A DNA stretch of 64,000 nucleotides, from the NCBI RefSeq assembly GCF_010015445.1, contig NC_053114.1:27237579-27301578 (forward strand). Direction: 5' to 3'. Each line of letters begins with the position of its first letter. Position 1 is the first letter of the stretch. The DNA is from Perca fluviatilis. Its lineage: Eukaryota > Chordata > Actinopteri > Perciformes > Percidae. Positions 12,103-23,140 of this stretch are shown here, in pieces. The notes below the pieces were generated by a model that saw only the letters and a program-made list of their open reading frames with translations, had not been told where the DNA came from and searched no databases. The translations under genes and the position numbers were made by a program.

Positions 12103-15010
12103 TGCCTCTGCACTCAACTGGACGGACGGCAAGATGGCGTCGCGGTAACATCCTTTCCGCGTGGCTCTGCAGTGTAAGGAATAAAACTAACGTTTTGAAC
12201 AACGTAACATGAAGGGCTGAACAGAAGAAACCTTATGAAAAAATAACTTATCAAGACGATAACTCTCAAGAAGAGCTTCTCATTAGTGTTTTTTTTCTTT
12301 AGTTTATTCTCGAACAAAAGTTGCTAGCCGAGTTATCCAGAAGGTTCGAGCAACCTGCTAATTCAGCGTGGTCAAACTGATCTGACTTCTTTTTAAGAAA
12401 CTAATTCAGTAAGTGCTTTTTTTTTCTTCTAAAATCTTTTGGACCATGGAAGAAGCGGAAGATATGCATACCATAATGCATTCTTATGCCAAGAAATCCC
12501 AGAGTGACCAATTTGAATCAAACACTTCAACATTATCAGAGCAAACTGAGATGTGTTTGGCGCCTTTACCGTTACCAGAAACTCCTAAATCGCGAGCAGC
12601 AAAGAAATCCAAGTTACGAACAGGCGACGAGAATGACTCTGAGCCTGTGTCCAACTCAAAAGATGCAAGAGGAGTCACTCAGACGACTTCAGTCATTAGA
12701 AGTAACGGTTAAAGACAAAACACCAACTCCATCAAAAGCGTCACCGATGTCCTTGACTCCGTGGGGAAACAACTCGAAGACGTGACTCTTAAAGTTGCAT
12801 CCCTGAAGAACAAAGTTGACATCTTAGAAAAGGAGAATGTCGTTCTCTGGGACAGATGCGGCGACCTGCATTTGTACAAAAGAAGGTGGAACCTGCGAAT
12901 TGCTGGCATTCCTGAGCAAAGTGGAGAGAACGTTAAGAATATACATCTGATATAGGTTCAGACGTAATTTCCCTGAACTACATAATATCTGACATAATCC
13001 GTGAGACAGATCCCCTGTGTACAAGCTCTCTCTGCTCAGGTGAACTCCAGCCGTCGCATCATCGTGCAGTTCCTATCAAGATCGCATAGGGACAAAATCT
13101 GGAGGGATGCTAGATCAGCAGCCAGACTCAAGGAAAATAAAAGAAAACTATATGAAGATCTGACTCAGGAGTCCAAGGACATTAGAAACAAACTGTGGTC
13201 GTTGGTTGAACAGGTGAGGAAGGAGGGGAAGAAAGCAGGCTTCAAAGGGTCCTTTGCATACATTGACGATAAAAAAAAGTCACAGTTAATTATTTGTGAA
13301 TGAAGGTTGTTTTACTGCTACTAGGCTGTCATTTTTGCCGGTGCCGTCCGAGATGGGTAATGAAGTTATTAATAGATTCTCATAAATAACAATCTAGTCT
13401 AATTTTGTTCTTTCATGTGCGGATCTCGTAGGCCACTACCGTTAATCACCAGAAGACAGCGCTTCTGTTATGTGATTCGATATCCCCAAACATTTTTTTT
13501 TTCTTTTAGGTAAAGAAGGGGGAGTTTAAGTCATTAAAGTATCCTAGTGTTGAAATTAATAGGTTATTTCTTGGTGGTTATTCAGCCTGTACCTATTATT
13601 AAACAGGATGGAAAACATGCCCTTGCTATCTAGATTACAGGTTTTGTTCCTCTACTGCAGAGTTAGTCTGCTCTTAAGTGTTCATAGAGGGAAAAATTTT
13701 AATTTTCTCTAGTTATCTGTTTCCTTCACAGTATTCTTCTGTCTTTGTCTTTATTGTCAATTAATGTTAGGGGTCTGAAAGATAATGTGAAACGCAAGGC
13801 TTTATTTTTCTTTGCAAAGAAATACAAGGCAGATTTTTATTTTTTTCCAAGAATGTCACTCAACTCCAAATTACTTTAAGTTTTTGGAAATCATAATGGG
13901 GGAAGTGGGTACTCTAGTACACATGTTGTATTCTTGTGAAAAAAAAATTCACATTTGTGGGATAGGGTTGTTACCCTCTTGAATGATCTATTCGGATTAC
14001 AACTCACCAAGACCCCAGCTCTGTGTATTCTGGGTCTGCTGCCAGACAATAACACTCTGACCGGTAGACAAAGACTATGGATACGTCTGGCTACTACAAC
14101 AGGATGTAGAATAATTCTGGGGCACTGGAAATCATCTACTCTGTGCTGTTTTAGGGAATGGACTGAACAAATGACAAGAATGGCTACGTATGAGCGAGTC
14201 ACTAACTAACTAAACAAGTCTGGGGCTCCTTCCTGATGGCAATATAGAGGGGTTGTCTGTCTGAATATAAGGCACCGGTTCTGATCCAATCCAATATAGC
14301 GTTTGACTGGTAGAATAATGTATTGTAATGTAATGTTTTTTTTTTCTTTTCTTCCTTCTGTATTTGTAAAACGGGACAGTGGATGATATAGATGTCGTGT
14401 TAGTTGTGATGGTGACATAGTTTGTACTGTCTGTCAAAAATATTAATAAAAAAAAAGGAAATCATAATGGGGGAACAACATATGGTTAGCACGCAGAGCT
14501 TAACATTCAGCTGGGGTAGGGATTTTCAAACACAACTTTAAGGTTAATGTTATGGAGACCGATACATGTTAAAGGATGTTTTCTTTGGTATGTTTGACTT
14601 TGAAGCTGAATATGAAGGTAAACACTTTATTATAAATCTTTTATTTCTATATGCTAAATACCACATCCATAGGAGCAAATGCAGTGGTTCTAAACCATTT
14701 TCTGGTTTTATGACTGAGTTTAGAAATTAAATTGATTCAATTAAGTACTCAAAAAATACTAAGGCCTTAAGAACTCTGGTTCTATGTGAGTTGTGTGTGT
14801 GACTTAAGAGGTTTATTAACAAGTTTTTTTTTCTTTCTCTGCCTACCAGCCTGTCCACCTAGGCCTATTGTGACTGTGGCTGTACCCCTGTATGTAATGT
14901 TGTATGTCAGTTGTTCTGCATATTTTGTGTTGTATTTGACTGTAATGAGTTGTATAAATAAATAAATAAATTAATGAATTATTAAAAAAATGCCTCTGCA
15001 CTCAATTGGA
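12103..15010 (+). mobile_element. Near-full-length but decayed L1 insertion with 20-bp target-site duplications
   Basis: The target duplication TGCCTCTGCACTCAACTGGA occurs at 12,103-12,122 and again, with one mismatch, at 14,991-15,010. The element begins near GGCAAGATGGCG, like fish L1 5' ends. It carries ORF1 in broken frames (ATG at 12,446; coiled-coil heptads around 12,760-12,850; RRWNLRIAGIPEQSGENV near 12,883; RRIIVQFLSRSHRDK near 13,051, ending at 13,303). The start of ORF2 follows (NVRGLKDNVKRKA near 13,763). Most of ORF2 is deleted, and the element ends in a TAAA-rich tail. A younger L1 fragment has inserted into it. Confidence 0.85.
13905..14456 (+). mobile_element. 5'-truncated L1 nested in the older L1, with 19-bp target-site duplication
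   Basis: The 19-base word GGAAATCATAATGGGGGAA occurs exactly at 13,886-13,904 and 14,457-14,475. Between the copies is an L1 3' end encoding the last residues of ORF2 (GTLVHMLYSCEK, RVVTLLNDLFGLQLTKTP, FREWTEQMTRMATYE), a 3'UTR and an A-rich tail. Removing it rejoins the older L1 ORF2 (FWKS before, WGNNIW after). Frame breaks show it is inactive. Confidence 0.9.
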
Positions 15011-15122
15011 TAGACCTACTCAACCAATCGGAGCAATGGAGTATGTGACGTATGTTGAGCGACGCATAGTTGTCAACAGGAACAGAACCACTGAACAGAA
15101 CTCAACTGCACGCACGCTGGAA
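15011..15122 (+). promoter_or_regulatory. Candidate promoter of the ZAD/THAP gene
   Basis: This short stretch between the L1 target duplication and the microsatellite holds an inverted-CCAAT context (CAACCAATCGGAGC, CCAAT at 15,024-15,028) and a CRE-like TGACGTAT near 15,047. It lies 100-200 bp ahead of the first ATG at 15,223. No TATA box was recognised. Confidence 0.35.
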
Positions 15123-15123
<1 letters not shown>

Positions 15124-15155
<32 letters not shown>

Positions 15156-15233
15156 GAAGAAGAAGAAGAAGAAGAAGTAGTAGTAGTACTACTACTACTA
15201 CTACTACTACTAGTAGAAGTAGATGATGATGAT
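15124..15233. repeat. Compound trinucleotide microsatellite (AAT)n(AAG)n(TAG)n(TAC)n(GAT)n
   Basis: Five consecutive triplet repeats abut one another. The TAG and TAC parts are reverse complements and can fold into a hairpin. The final GAT run supplies the four tandem ATG codons that open the ZAD exon, with an in-frame TAG immediately upstream. Confidence 0.95.
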
Positions 15234-18008
15234 GAGTGTAAACGATATTTGCCGGTGTTGTAAAAAGAATTTAAGGATACACGGAGTACTTACCAACACT
15301 ATCATCATTTTTGAGAGAAATAGTAAAGGCGAATGCATATACGAACAAGTTCTCCGTTTAGGATTAGGACTCGACAATACAGCAAACAAATCTTACCGCA
15401 TTTGTCGGTCCTGTCAGAACTTAATAACACGGTTGGAACGCGACATGCCCGTGTTTAAAAAATGGACAGAGGACGAAGGAGACCAGGCTGAAGAAGCGTG
15501 TTCATCTGAGGCATCAGAGAAAAGAGACCGTGAGCCTACTCCCTCCAAGACCCCCAGGGCTCTGAACAAGTTTTGCCCCAATCCGTCAACTCCAGCCGGT
15601 ACAAGAACGCGAAGAACCAGTACAGAGGTAAGCTTGTTGTTGATGAAGTTCTACTTCTTATGATATGACTATGATAATAACCTCGATTGCCAAGTTTTTC
15701 GTGAGTGAATAGTGAGTCGAGTTTATTGTCCAGTGTGATAAACACGCATTCCCACACTCCTCAGTAAACGAATTCAACCCAAGCGCTCTTTGGTGACGTT
15801 GTTTATTACGTTACTGTTGATCATCTGTCCATCATCGTGTAAAGCCCGCCCTGACAATTTGATTGGTCCAAATTGGCTAAATTCGGCTGGCATCCAGGCT
15901 GTTGGTCAGTGTACTAAACTCAGAAATGGTGGCAGTCCTTCGTCTGTAATTCCTCGTTTCTTGGACACTGGTTATAGTTTATATTTTTGTAACGATGCCG
16001 GGGATGTGCTCTGTGCCGGGCTGCAAGGGCTACAAGAAGGCGAGGTCCCGGGGAGTCGTCTTCCACTCCCTGCCTACAAGAGACCCGGGGAGATGCAGAA
16101 AGTGGTTAAAGGCCATACATAATCCCAAATTTGACGAAAACACATCAGTAAGTAAATACGGCAATATAAGGGTCTGTAGCCAGCATTTTAAACCGGAAGA
16201 TTACGAACCGGACATACAAGCAGAACTTATGAAAACAACGCCCCGAAAAATCCTCAAATCCGGCGTAGTACCAACCGTTTTCTCTGGAAGACAGCAAGAG
16301 GACCACAGAACATCCCTGCCAGCAAATGACAGAGGCCGAACAGAGGTAAAACATGTGTTTTACTTGTGGTTTTGTAGGTAAAGTTAAGGTTCAAATATGG
16401 CGAGAACACTGCGGCGCGTGCCGTCTTAAATTCTTGGAGTTTGAACGGCATTTTGTTTGGGAGTCGATGAGGGATGAAGGGGCGAGGAACTAATTATATA
16501 CAGTTCACTAAGCAAAAGTTGGCTCCAATTTATGTCTTTAATGTATATTAGTCACCCAGCTTTAAAAAAAAAAAAAAAAAACACAGTTGCCCTCTATTCT
16601 GAATGTAACACTAGTTTTATTTTTTGTTTTTTTACTCAAGGGTCTGAGTACATCTTCACAGGCTTCTTTCCTGGGTACTGGTGTCGATACTGCACCATCT
16701 CCCTCCCTGCCAATTCCTGTAAGTATAACATATGGCATCGTAGCTTTTTTTTCTGTGTAAATGAGTATTACATGTTGTCAAAAGTAATGTGTGTGTGGAT
16801 ATTGTGAACCCTATTTGGAAGAGTTGCAGACAGTTACTTAACTAATTTCAAATTTGACATCTGTCTCAGTTATCCCAGATTGCCTCAAGCATCCCCTCCC
16901 AGCCCCCTCTTCCAGCTGAACTCAGTGGAAGTTTGTGCAGCGTGGCATCTGTGGATCGTCTGAAGGAGAGGTTCCGCCAAGAGACTGAGTTGAGCTCGAC
17001 AGTAACATCAAAATCTGATGAGAACACAGAAAAAGACTTGAGCCAATCAAAGACTATTGTAAATGACAGCTGTTTGATGGAGCTGTTTAAGAAGTGTCAG
17101 ACCTGTGGACAGCCCATAACCAAAAATAAGGTGTCTCACTGTGGTGCACAGACAAAGGTGTGGTGGAGCTGCCTTGGTGGACACAAGGGCATATGGATGT
17201 CATCACCTCACCTTTGGGAGGCGTTTCCTGAAATCCACCTTCTTACAACTCTTTCTGTTCTTTTTTCTGGAGGCACCTTTACACACTTTAAAAAATGGGC
17301 CAAACACCTGCACCTGAATTTCATGGGGCATAAAACCTTTTTTGAAATTCAAAAGGCATACCTCAACCCAGAAATGAAACCAATGAACAGGACTGAGCAG
17401 GAACAGATCTTTGCAAAGAGCGTCCACAAACGGCCTGAAGGCATTCTTCTTCACATTTCAGGTGATGGTTGCTCTGATTCTCCTGGTTTCAGCGTTAAGA
17501 ACAAAAAAGTGTCAAACTTCTCAAATGTTTAACTTTTTCAGGGGCTAGATACATGAAACTGTGTACGCACTAAGGCAGAAATATGCATATACTGTTCAGC
17601 TTAGTGAATCTGTGATGTTGCCATTTCAGTGTGGTTTTTCATGTCAGCCAGCGCAATGCAAAGCAATAACTTATGGTGCCAGTTACAATTTTTTTTATTG
17701 GTCATATTCTTAATTACTAACCCTAACCCAGAAACTGAAATCTCGGTACTTGTTACTGAATGTTTTCTTGTTTTTACTTTGAAGATCCTCTGAAGAAAAT
17801 GAAGGCAAAGTCAAGGAGAAGAGAGAAGGGAGCTCTGTCGTTAAGGTGAGGCAGCATTTACATATTACAAAGAGAAACAAAGTTTACTTTTAATGGAAAG
17901 TACTTATCAGCATGTCAAACGGTTGTATAAAGTAATCTGTGGATCAAGAGGAAACTATAGAAAGCCAATAAAATTACTTGAGTGACATCAATCATGTAAT
18001 GTGATTGT

Positions 18009-18054
<46 letters not shown>

Positions 18055-19136
18055 GGCCACTTCCCAAGGGTCTGGTAGATGAGTCAGTTTGAAGAAGTTT
18101 GCACCCCCACCCTGCATGGATTGCCTGCTGATGACTGGGATGCCAGTACTGTCGGTCAAAGTCACTCCACTAAGTTCATTGTACTTTCAACATGATAAAA
18201 TTGATCTCCTAAATCTTTATGTAATATGTTTGGTATAAATCTAAAGAGCAGTCCTTATTAAATTGATATCTACCATGCTTGTTATATGCATTGCTGTCTT
18301 TTATTTATGGCCTGCTATGTATCCTCATCTGTTAGCACAAAATAAAGTGAAAATAAAACATCAAAGGCATTTAACGTTTTTATTTACCCAAAACTGTGCC
18401 TTGTGCCTCCTGGAAACCCCATGACTCTTATTTGTTGTCATATTTTGAAACACTAGTGCAGTGCCTGTTTGGAATGGGCCGATTGCTTGGCCTCCTGTAC
18501 TACTGCTGTGTAGCTTTCTCCAGAACCACTGTACTCCGAAATAACTTACAGAAGGCCTCCAAAGCACTTAATATGCAACTGTAGACCTATACTACTGACT
18601 TACTGTGTACTTGTACTTCAGAGGGAAACATACATTTACCTAACGGGGAACGCTGCATTCTGATTCTGCTCACAAAATACCACAACTAAAATATAATGCA
18701 TTAAACTATCCAACATTATATTCGAGTTGAACATCTCCACCTTAAAGTAGCCTACATTGTGCTGAGTGATACTGCCTCTCTTTTTACTTTAAACATTTGA
18801 AAACAGAACTTGCACTGTTTTCTATGGCATAAGTGAAGCGCCTCGTGAATGTTTTTTTTGTAATTATATTTTTTTTATAAAACTCAACCCGTTAAACGTG
18901 TTGCAGCGCATCTCAATCAGTCGTGGCTCGGCTCATCTACGTAGCGATTCAGCGTGTCCCCCGTTTCATTATTTGCATGAAGGGTAGACAGCAATGAGTT
19001 TTTGGTGGATGATCAGTTTTTGGCAAGACACCTGTAGCCGGTGAACCGCAATCAATGAGCCTTGTAGGGATTCAGGAACTCCTCGCCCCCGCTGCTGTAC
19101 TGCACGTGTGTGGGGACACACGCACAGAGATATCCT

Positions 19137-19171
<35 letters not shown>

Positions 19172-22100
19172 TATTGTGATACTGGGGATATGATCATTTG
19201 TACCCAACAATTAGTTAACTGATCGGCTAAGAGCAGCAAACGTTTAAAGTACATTAAGAAGTAAAAGATCTTTTATTTTGTTGGCTACTGACCCAAACTA
19301 TATAATTTTGTTTAAGAGGCTCAATGGTGATTAAAAGCCATGTTTCTTCATTTTGGGGTCATGAGATGGTTCAACTTGTGTCAACAGCTTGTAATTTGCC
19401 AAAGCATAATAAACCCTTTTTTGGTTTTAAAATTTGGTATACTAGTTTTTATAATATCCTGTTCAAGTAATGTTTTTAATATAGTCTATATCCTTGACGT
19501 TCCACTTCCAGGATTGCTCCGTTGCTGCTGGAAAATCCACCGGATTTCACTCATTTAGGCCGGATATCCGTTGCCTTGGGCTTCCTTTGTGTTGGCATTT
19601 TAAACTCTGGTCGATATATGAGGACTATGGTTAACCTTTTCTCAGATCTCTGCAGGGTAAATCCAGACAGCTAGCTAGACTATCTGTCCAATCTGAGTTT
19701 TCTGTTGCACGACTAAAACAACTTTTAAACGTAAACCTGTTCGACCAAAACAAGTTCCTTCTGAGCCCATTTTGCAGTGGCACCGCAGCTTTTCTCCTGT
19801 GTTTAGCACCGCCCAAGACGATTGTGATTGGTTTAAAGAAATGCCAATAAACCAGAGCATGATTTTCCTCCCATCCCTGAATCCTATGTGGAGTAGCCAG
19901 ACTCTCCTCCAGCGTGCTTTGGAGGAGGTTTGTGAGTTGTTTTACACTATGACTCAGTGGTTCTCAACCCCCAAAGGGCACCTTAATGCCCCCCTTTCCA
20001 AAATATTGCTTCCAGCGCCCCCCCATAATCCTTTCAACGCTCCCTGGGGGGCTGTACAACCCCTGTTGAGAAACACTGCTCTAACTGAAGCACAACTAGG
20101 TTTCTACACATAAGCGATTTTTGAATCTATACCTACACATTATCACTTCTAGTGTATACAATAATTTCAGCTCTAAGTGAACTGGTTTTGTGGTATACAT
20201 ATATTTTGATCTGTACTGTTTTTCAGTTTAAAGACAAACATTTGTGCTGGTACTAATATTTGGAGGGTTGTTTTACCCAAATAGACATGGTTGTCGTAAA
20301 ACATGAGATCTACTCTTGGTTGCAATACCTGATTTCACCACTGTCTAATTCAGACGAAATCTACCAGGTAAAGTTGAAACCAGTTGACCTGTAACTCAGG
20401 GGGGTTTTCAAGCCAAGGGTAAGTTTGCATGCTTAACATTTCAAGATGAAGTTTTGTGTCTGATGACAAGGTTTTTTGTTTTGTTTTGTTTTTTACAGCT
20501 ATGAGAAGAGATCCCCCTTATTGGCGTCTACTGAAATGTGTCTGCAAGAACCAACTGCACTATCAAGTCTTGGACGTCTATCGGCCTCTGAAAAGTAAGC
20601 AGTCGCAACCTTGCCTTTGTTTTTTCACACACCAGTTGTATGAACAGAACACCCTGGTATGGCATTGTATTGCTTTGCATGCTCTGCGTTTTTCTGTTTT
20701 TTCTGGCTTCTGCATCGGATAAAATTATATATTGATGTTGATGATTATATATACTGACAGGCGTTCATGTTGTGTTCACTGCATGGGTGACACACTACTA
20801 GGCAGTTAATGTACACATGCTGTAACAACTTTTAAACTGTCGGAAAATGAATTTTAACGTGTCTGCAGAGGTAAACGGAAACATGAACATCGGAGTGAAA
20901 CCACACATGTGGCATCAGAGGTGGACTGGATTCAGGACAGGTGAGTGTTGATCTTTAGGTTTATATTATCTGTCATAACTATCGACTTTCCTAAGATACA
21001 TTTTCACCCTCTCTTTTTCAATGTCCTCTCTGTGATTTGTTATTTTCAGTTTTGAGGAAATGGAGGTCACCATTGAAGACGATGAATTCAACAGTGTGAA
21101 GAACAGACTGTAATTTTATACTTAATTATACAGAATATATGTCTTAATTTTTGCTTCTGTGGCTCATTTGATTCTAGTATGATTTAATTTTTTATCTCAC
21201 AGATCTGACTTGACTAGTGATATGGAAAACGTTGAAGAAACAACTGAGCCGAGTGCTCTAGGAGCGGCTGATAGCTGTGATGAAGACGTCTACGTACCAA
21301 TAATTCCTCAGAGGTATGAGTTTTTTTTTTTTTACCTTCCTTTATTAGACGACATCTGTATATTGGAGTTATAAAGATTTTATACTTAGTCCACAATTTT
21401 GATATGCAGAATCTGTGTTTCCTGTATTTCCTCCCATCTTTCACTTATTTTTGCTCAAATATCATTGTAGAGCAGTGGTCTCCAACCTTTCTTCATCTAA
21501 GGGTTACTTTAAAATAACGAAAGTGGCAAAGGGGCAGCAGCTTGAGTCATCCCTGTTGAAACCACAAAATCACAAATGATTTGCTGTGACTGTTCCTTCA
21601 CCCTCCATTACTTCTCTTTAACTGACATACACTTGTAAAAAGAATTGGAAAAAGAATAATGTAGAAATTGTCTTTTGATTTTGTATATTACGCAAACCAG
21701 GTGTGTCAGTCTGTTGTCTTCTGTTACAGGTCCAAAACATCTGAACTTTTACTGGAATGTGAAGAAGAGGAGCTGGAGCCATGGCAGAAACACACTTTAC
21801 ATGTTCACTTGAAAGAAGAGACTGATGTCAAAGAGGAGGATGTTGGAGAGTTGAGTATGTCACACCAAATTCTTGAAGAACATGTCAGCGTTGAAGTTTT
21901 AAAACATCAGAGTTCTGTACGCCTCTAAAACTCAAATAACTGTTGCGTCGAAACATGTCATTATGCATTTTAAAATAACCTGCTACTGTAGGTTGAATTA
22001 TCGTTTATCATAATATTAATATTTGAGTGATATTTAGAAATATTAAAGGTATTTAATTGATTTAATTGAATTGACTGTCTGTGTGCTGTTGCACATATTC

Positions 22101-22477
22101 TCACCTAGCATGTTGATTTGCCATGTGTATACTTGCATCCTGTTGAAATTTCTGATTTTTTTTTTTTTTATATTCTTACAGATGATGACCAATTGGAGTG
22201 TAAACCAGATCCTTCACCTCTTCAGAACTGGTCAGCTGGTCAGCACACCCTAAAACCTGAGGCCAATGGTTTTGTCCACACTTCTGAGGTGCATCAAATC
22301 AGCAACAACCCTGTGTCTTTATCCAGTGTTCAGAGTCCGGAAGTATGTGCGACATCATCTAACCAGCTGCAGTCAGAGCAGTCCAACTCACAGACCCTCT
22401 CTGTACCTTTGTCTCTGCCATGCTTAGCTGAAGTCAAACTTGAGTCAACTGGCACATCAGACAAACATAATACCTAG
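15223..22477 (+). CDS. ZAD-like / Kolobok-derived / ZNF280-like chimeric protein (unnamed)
   Basis: My exon model is 15,223-15,627; 16,641-16,718; 16,870-17,461; 17,785-17,845; 20,499-20,594; 20,869-20,940; 21,050-21,109; 21,203-21,313; 21,730-21,854; 22,182-22,477. All junctions are GT-AG and the phases agree throughout, giving 1,896 bases, 631 aa. Residues 1-90 form a ZAD-like module with paired C-x2-C motifs (CRCC, CRSC). Residues about 162-358 match the N-terminal region of fish Kolobok-type transposases (KCQTCGQPITK, WWSCLGGHKGIW, GGTFTHFKKWAKHL). A basic link of about 20 residues and an acidic serine-rich stretch follow. The last two exons resemble ZNF280 (ECEEEELEPWQK, then HQISNNPVSLSSVQSP). 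No DDE catalytic core remains. The protein is probably nuclear and DNA-binding; no function can be assigned. Exon 4 and the donor at 17,462 are the least certain parts. Confidence 0.65.
15995..16345 (+). CDS. THAP-domain alternative first exon of the chimeric gene
   Basis: This exon of 117 codons starts MPGMCSVPGCKGYKK and has the full THAP (C2CH) zinc-finger pattern: C-x4-C at the start, RKWLKAIH, then RVCSQHFKPEDY and the closing GVVPTVF. THAP domains bind DNA and occur in P-element and Kolobok-type transposases and in host THAP factors. It ends in the same residues (R-x0-1-T-E) and the same phase 0 as the ZAD exon, with a nearly identical donor, so it can replace that exon and join 16,641 in frame. 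The result would be a 613-aa protein (1,842 coding bases). A noncoding leader or separate promoter between 15,660 and 15,990 is likely; an upstream frame there also runs open. Confidence 0.75.
16870..17532 (+). CDS. Kolobok-type transposase N-terminal exon, truncated at the first catalytic motif
   Basis: Read without splicing, this exon continues past the donor at 17,462 to a stop at 17,530-17,532. The conserved segment ends HISGDGCSDSPGFSVK, which resembles the motif around the first catalytic aspartate that I remember for fish Kolobok transposases; the following sequence no longer fits. This gives an alternative last exon. Tandem polyadenylation signals (AATAAA at 18,341 and 18,352) lie 0.8 kb downstream. 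Whether the stop or the donor is used cannot be read from sequence alone. Confidence 0.6.
   Translation, partial: LSQIASSIPSQPPLPAELSGSLCSVASVDRLKERFRQETELSSTVTSKSDENTEKDLSQSKTIVNDSCLMELFKKCQTCGQPITKNKVSHCGAQTKVWWSCLGGHKGIWMSSPHLWEAFPEIHLLTTLSVLFSGGTFTHFKKWAKHLHLNFMGHKTFFEIQKAYLNPEMKPMNRTEQEQIFAKSVHKRPEGILLHISGDGCSDSPGFSVKNKKVSNFSNV
18011..18054. repeat. (TAA)n microsatellite
   Basis: About 14 TAA triplets in the intron after exon 4 of the chimeric gene. Confidence 0.95.
18341..18357 (+). terminator. Tandem polyadenylation signals for a short transcript
   Basis: Two AATAAA hexamers (18,341-18,346 and 18,352-18,357) lie downstream of the open frame that ends at 17,532. They could end a transcript that stops within the Kolobok exon. 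Confidence 0.35.
19136..19171. repeat. (GATA)n microsatellite
   Basis: About nine GATA tetranucleotides in an intron of the chimeric gene. Confidence 0.95.
19490..19930. repeat. Dispersed fish repeat in intron
   Basis: I recognise phrases of this block (CTTGACGTTCCACTTCCAGG, TCTGAGTTTTCTGTTGCACG) as recurring in many teleost genomes. I could not assign its class or find clear termini, so edges are approximate. Confidence 0.5.
19955..20078. mobile_element. hAT-type MITE, 124 bp
   Basis: The termini CAGTGGTTCTCAAC and GTTGAGAAACACTG are near-perfect inverted repeats of hAT type. Flanking octamers CTATGACT and CTCTAACT match at 6 of 8 positions, consistent with an aged 8-bp target duplication. 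Confidence 0.75.
21471..21545. mobile_element. Possible partial hAT MITE end
   Basis: The phrase CAGTGGTCTCCAACCTTTC looks like a hAT terminal repeat, but no matching right end was found, so this is only a fragment call. Confidence 0.3.
21730..22477 (+). repeat. Diverged duplicate of znf280d 5' exons
   Basis: Two exons here correspond to znf280d exons downstream. The exon at 21,730 and the znf280d exon at 31,801 share acceptor, phase and sequence (GTCCAMAAYRTCTGAACTTT, then EEELEPWQK). The exon at 22,182 shares the pattern QISNN.V.LS.VQSP and SNSQ with the znf280d exon at 33,488. The znf280d initiator ATG at 31,808 is ACA here (21,737-21,739), consistent with use as an internal exon. The znf280d exons at 32,256 and 32,557 have no counterpart between them. 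Confidence 0.8.
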
Positions 22478-22819
22478 AAGGGCAGACCTAGAGTGTAGAC
22501 CTACGCCAAGGCCATACCCTAGAGCTCTGCACTGTATCCTTAATTCCACTCCCGATTGCATTGTGTACGTCTGCTCCCGCCCGTACCCGAAAAAAATATG
22601 ATTTTTATATTTCCAAAAGTTCTGTGAGACGTTGATGAGGAGAAATCTGCTAAAATCAGCAAGACACCACAGTAACTGCAGAAAGAGCTGGGTTGTGTTG
22701 AAGTGGTGTTGAGAAGGTCACTCTCGCTGGACTGCTTTTTCTTACTTACCATTTCATGTTAATGAGAAACACGGTCAGAGCGGGACTGTGCAGCCGGCGA
22801 GCGGTTTATGATCTGCTTT

Positions 22820-23140
22820 AATCTTGTTTTCAACTTCATTTGTTGACTCCCTCCTTTGTCCTCCATACACTGTTGTCTTCACTCGGAGCAAAGAGAGAGT
22901 TGTGTTGTCCTGATGGATCCCAATGGAGTTTATTTTCTAAAGCGAAAAATAATTTGTGCACCATTTGTTCCATGATTTGGAACTGCTCTAAAATGTAGTG
23001 GGTTCTTCTTTGGCCCTTCCACCATGGTTTCATAAAAATCAGGCCAGTAGTTTTTCAGTAATCATGCTGACAGACAAAAAAACAACAACAAACCGACAAA
23101 TTGAGTCGAAAAATGAACCTCCTTGGCGAAGGTAATAAAC
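22820..23140. repeat. Dispersed fish repeat, 3' part
   Basis: The block ends AACCTCCTTGGCGAAGGTAA, a phrase I recall as the tail of a common teleost repeat. It contains an AATAAA at 23,134-23,139 that could serve as polyadenylation signal for the gene ending at 22,477. Confidence 0.45.
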
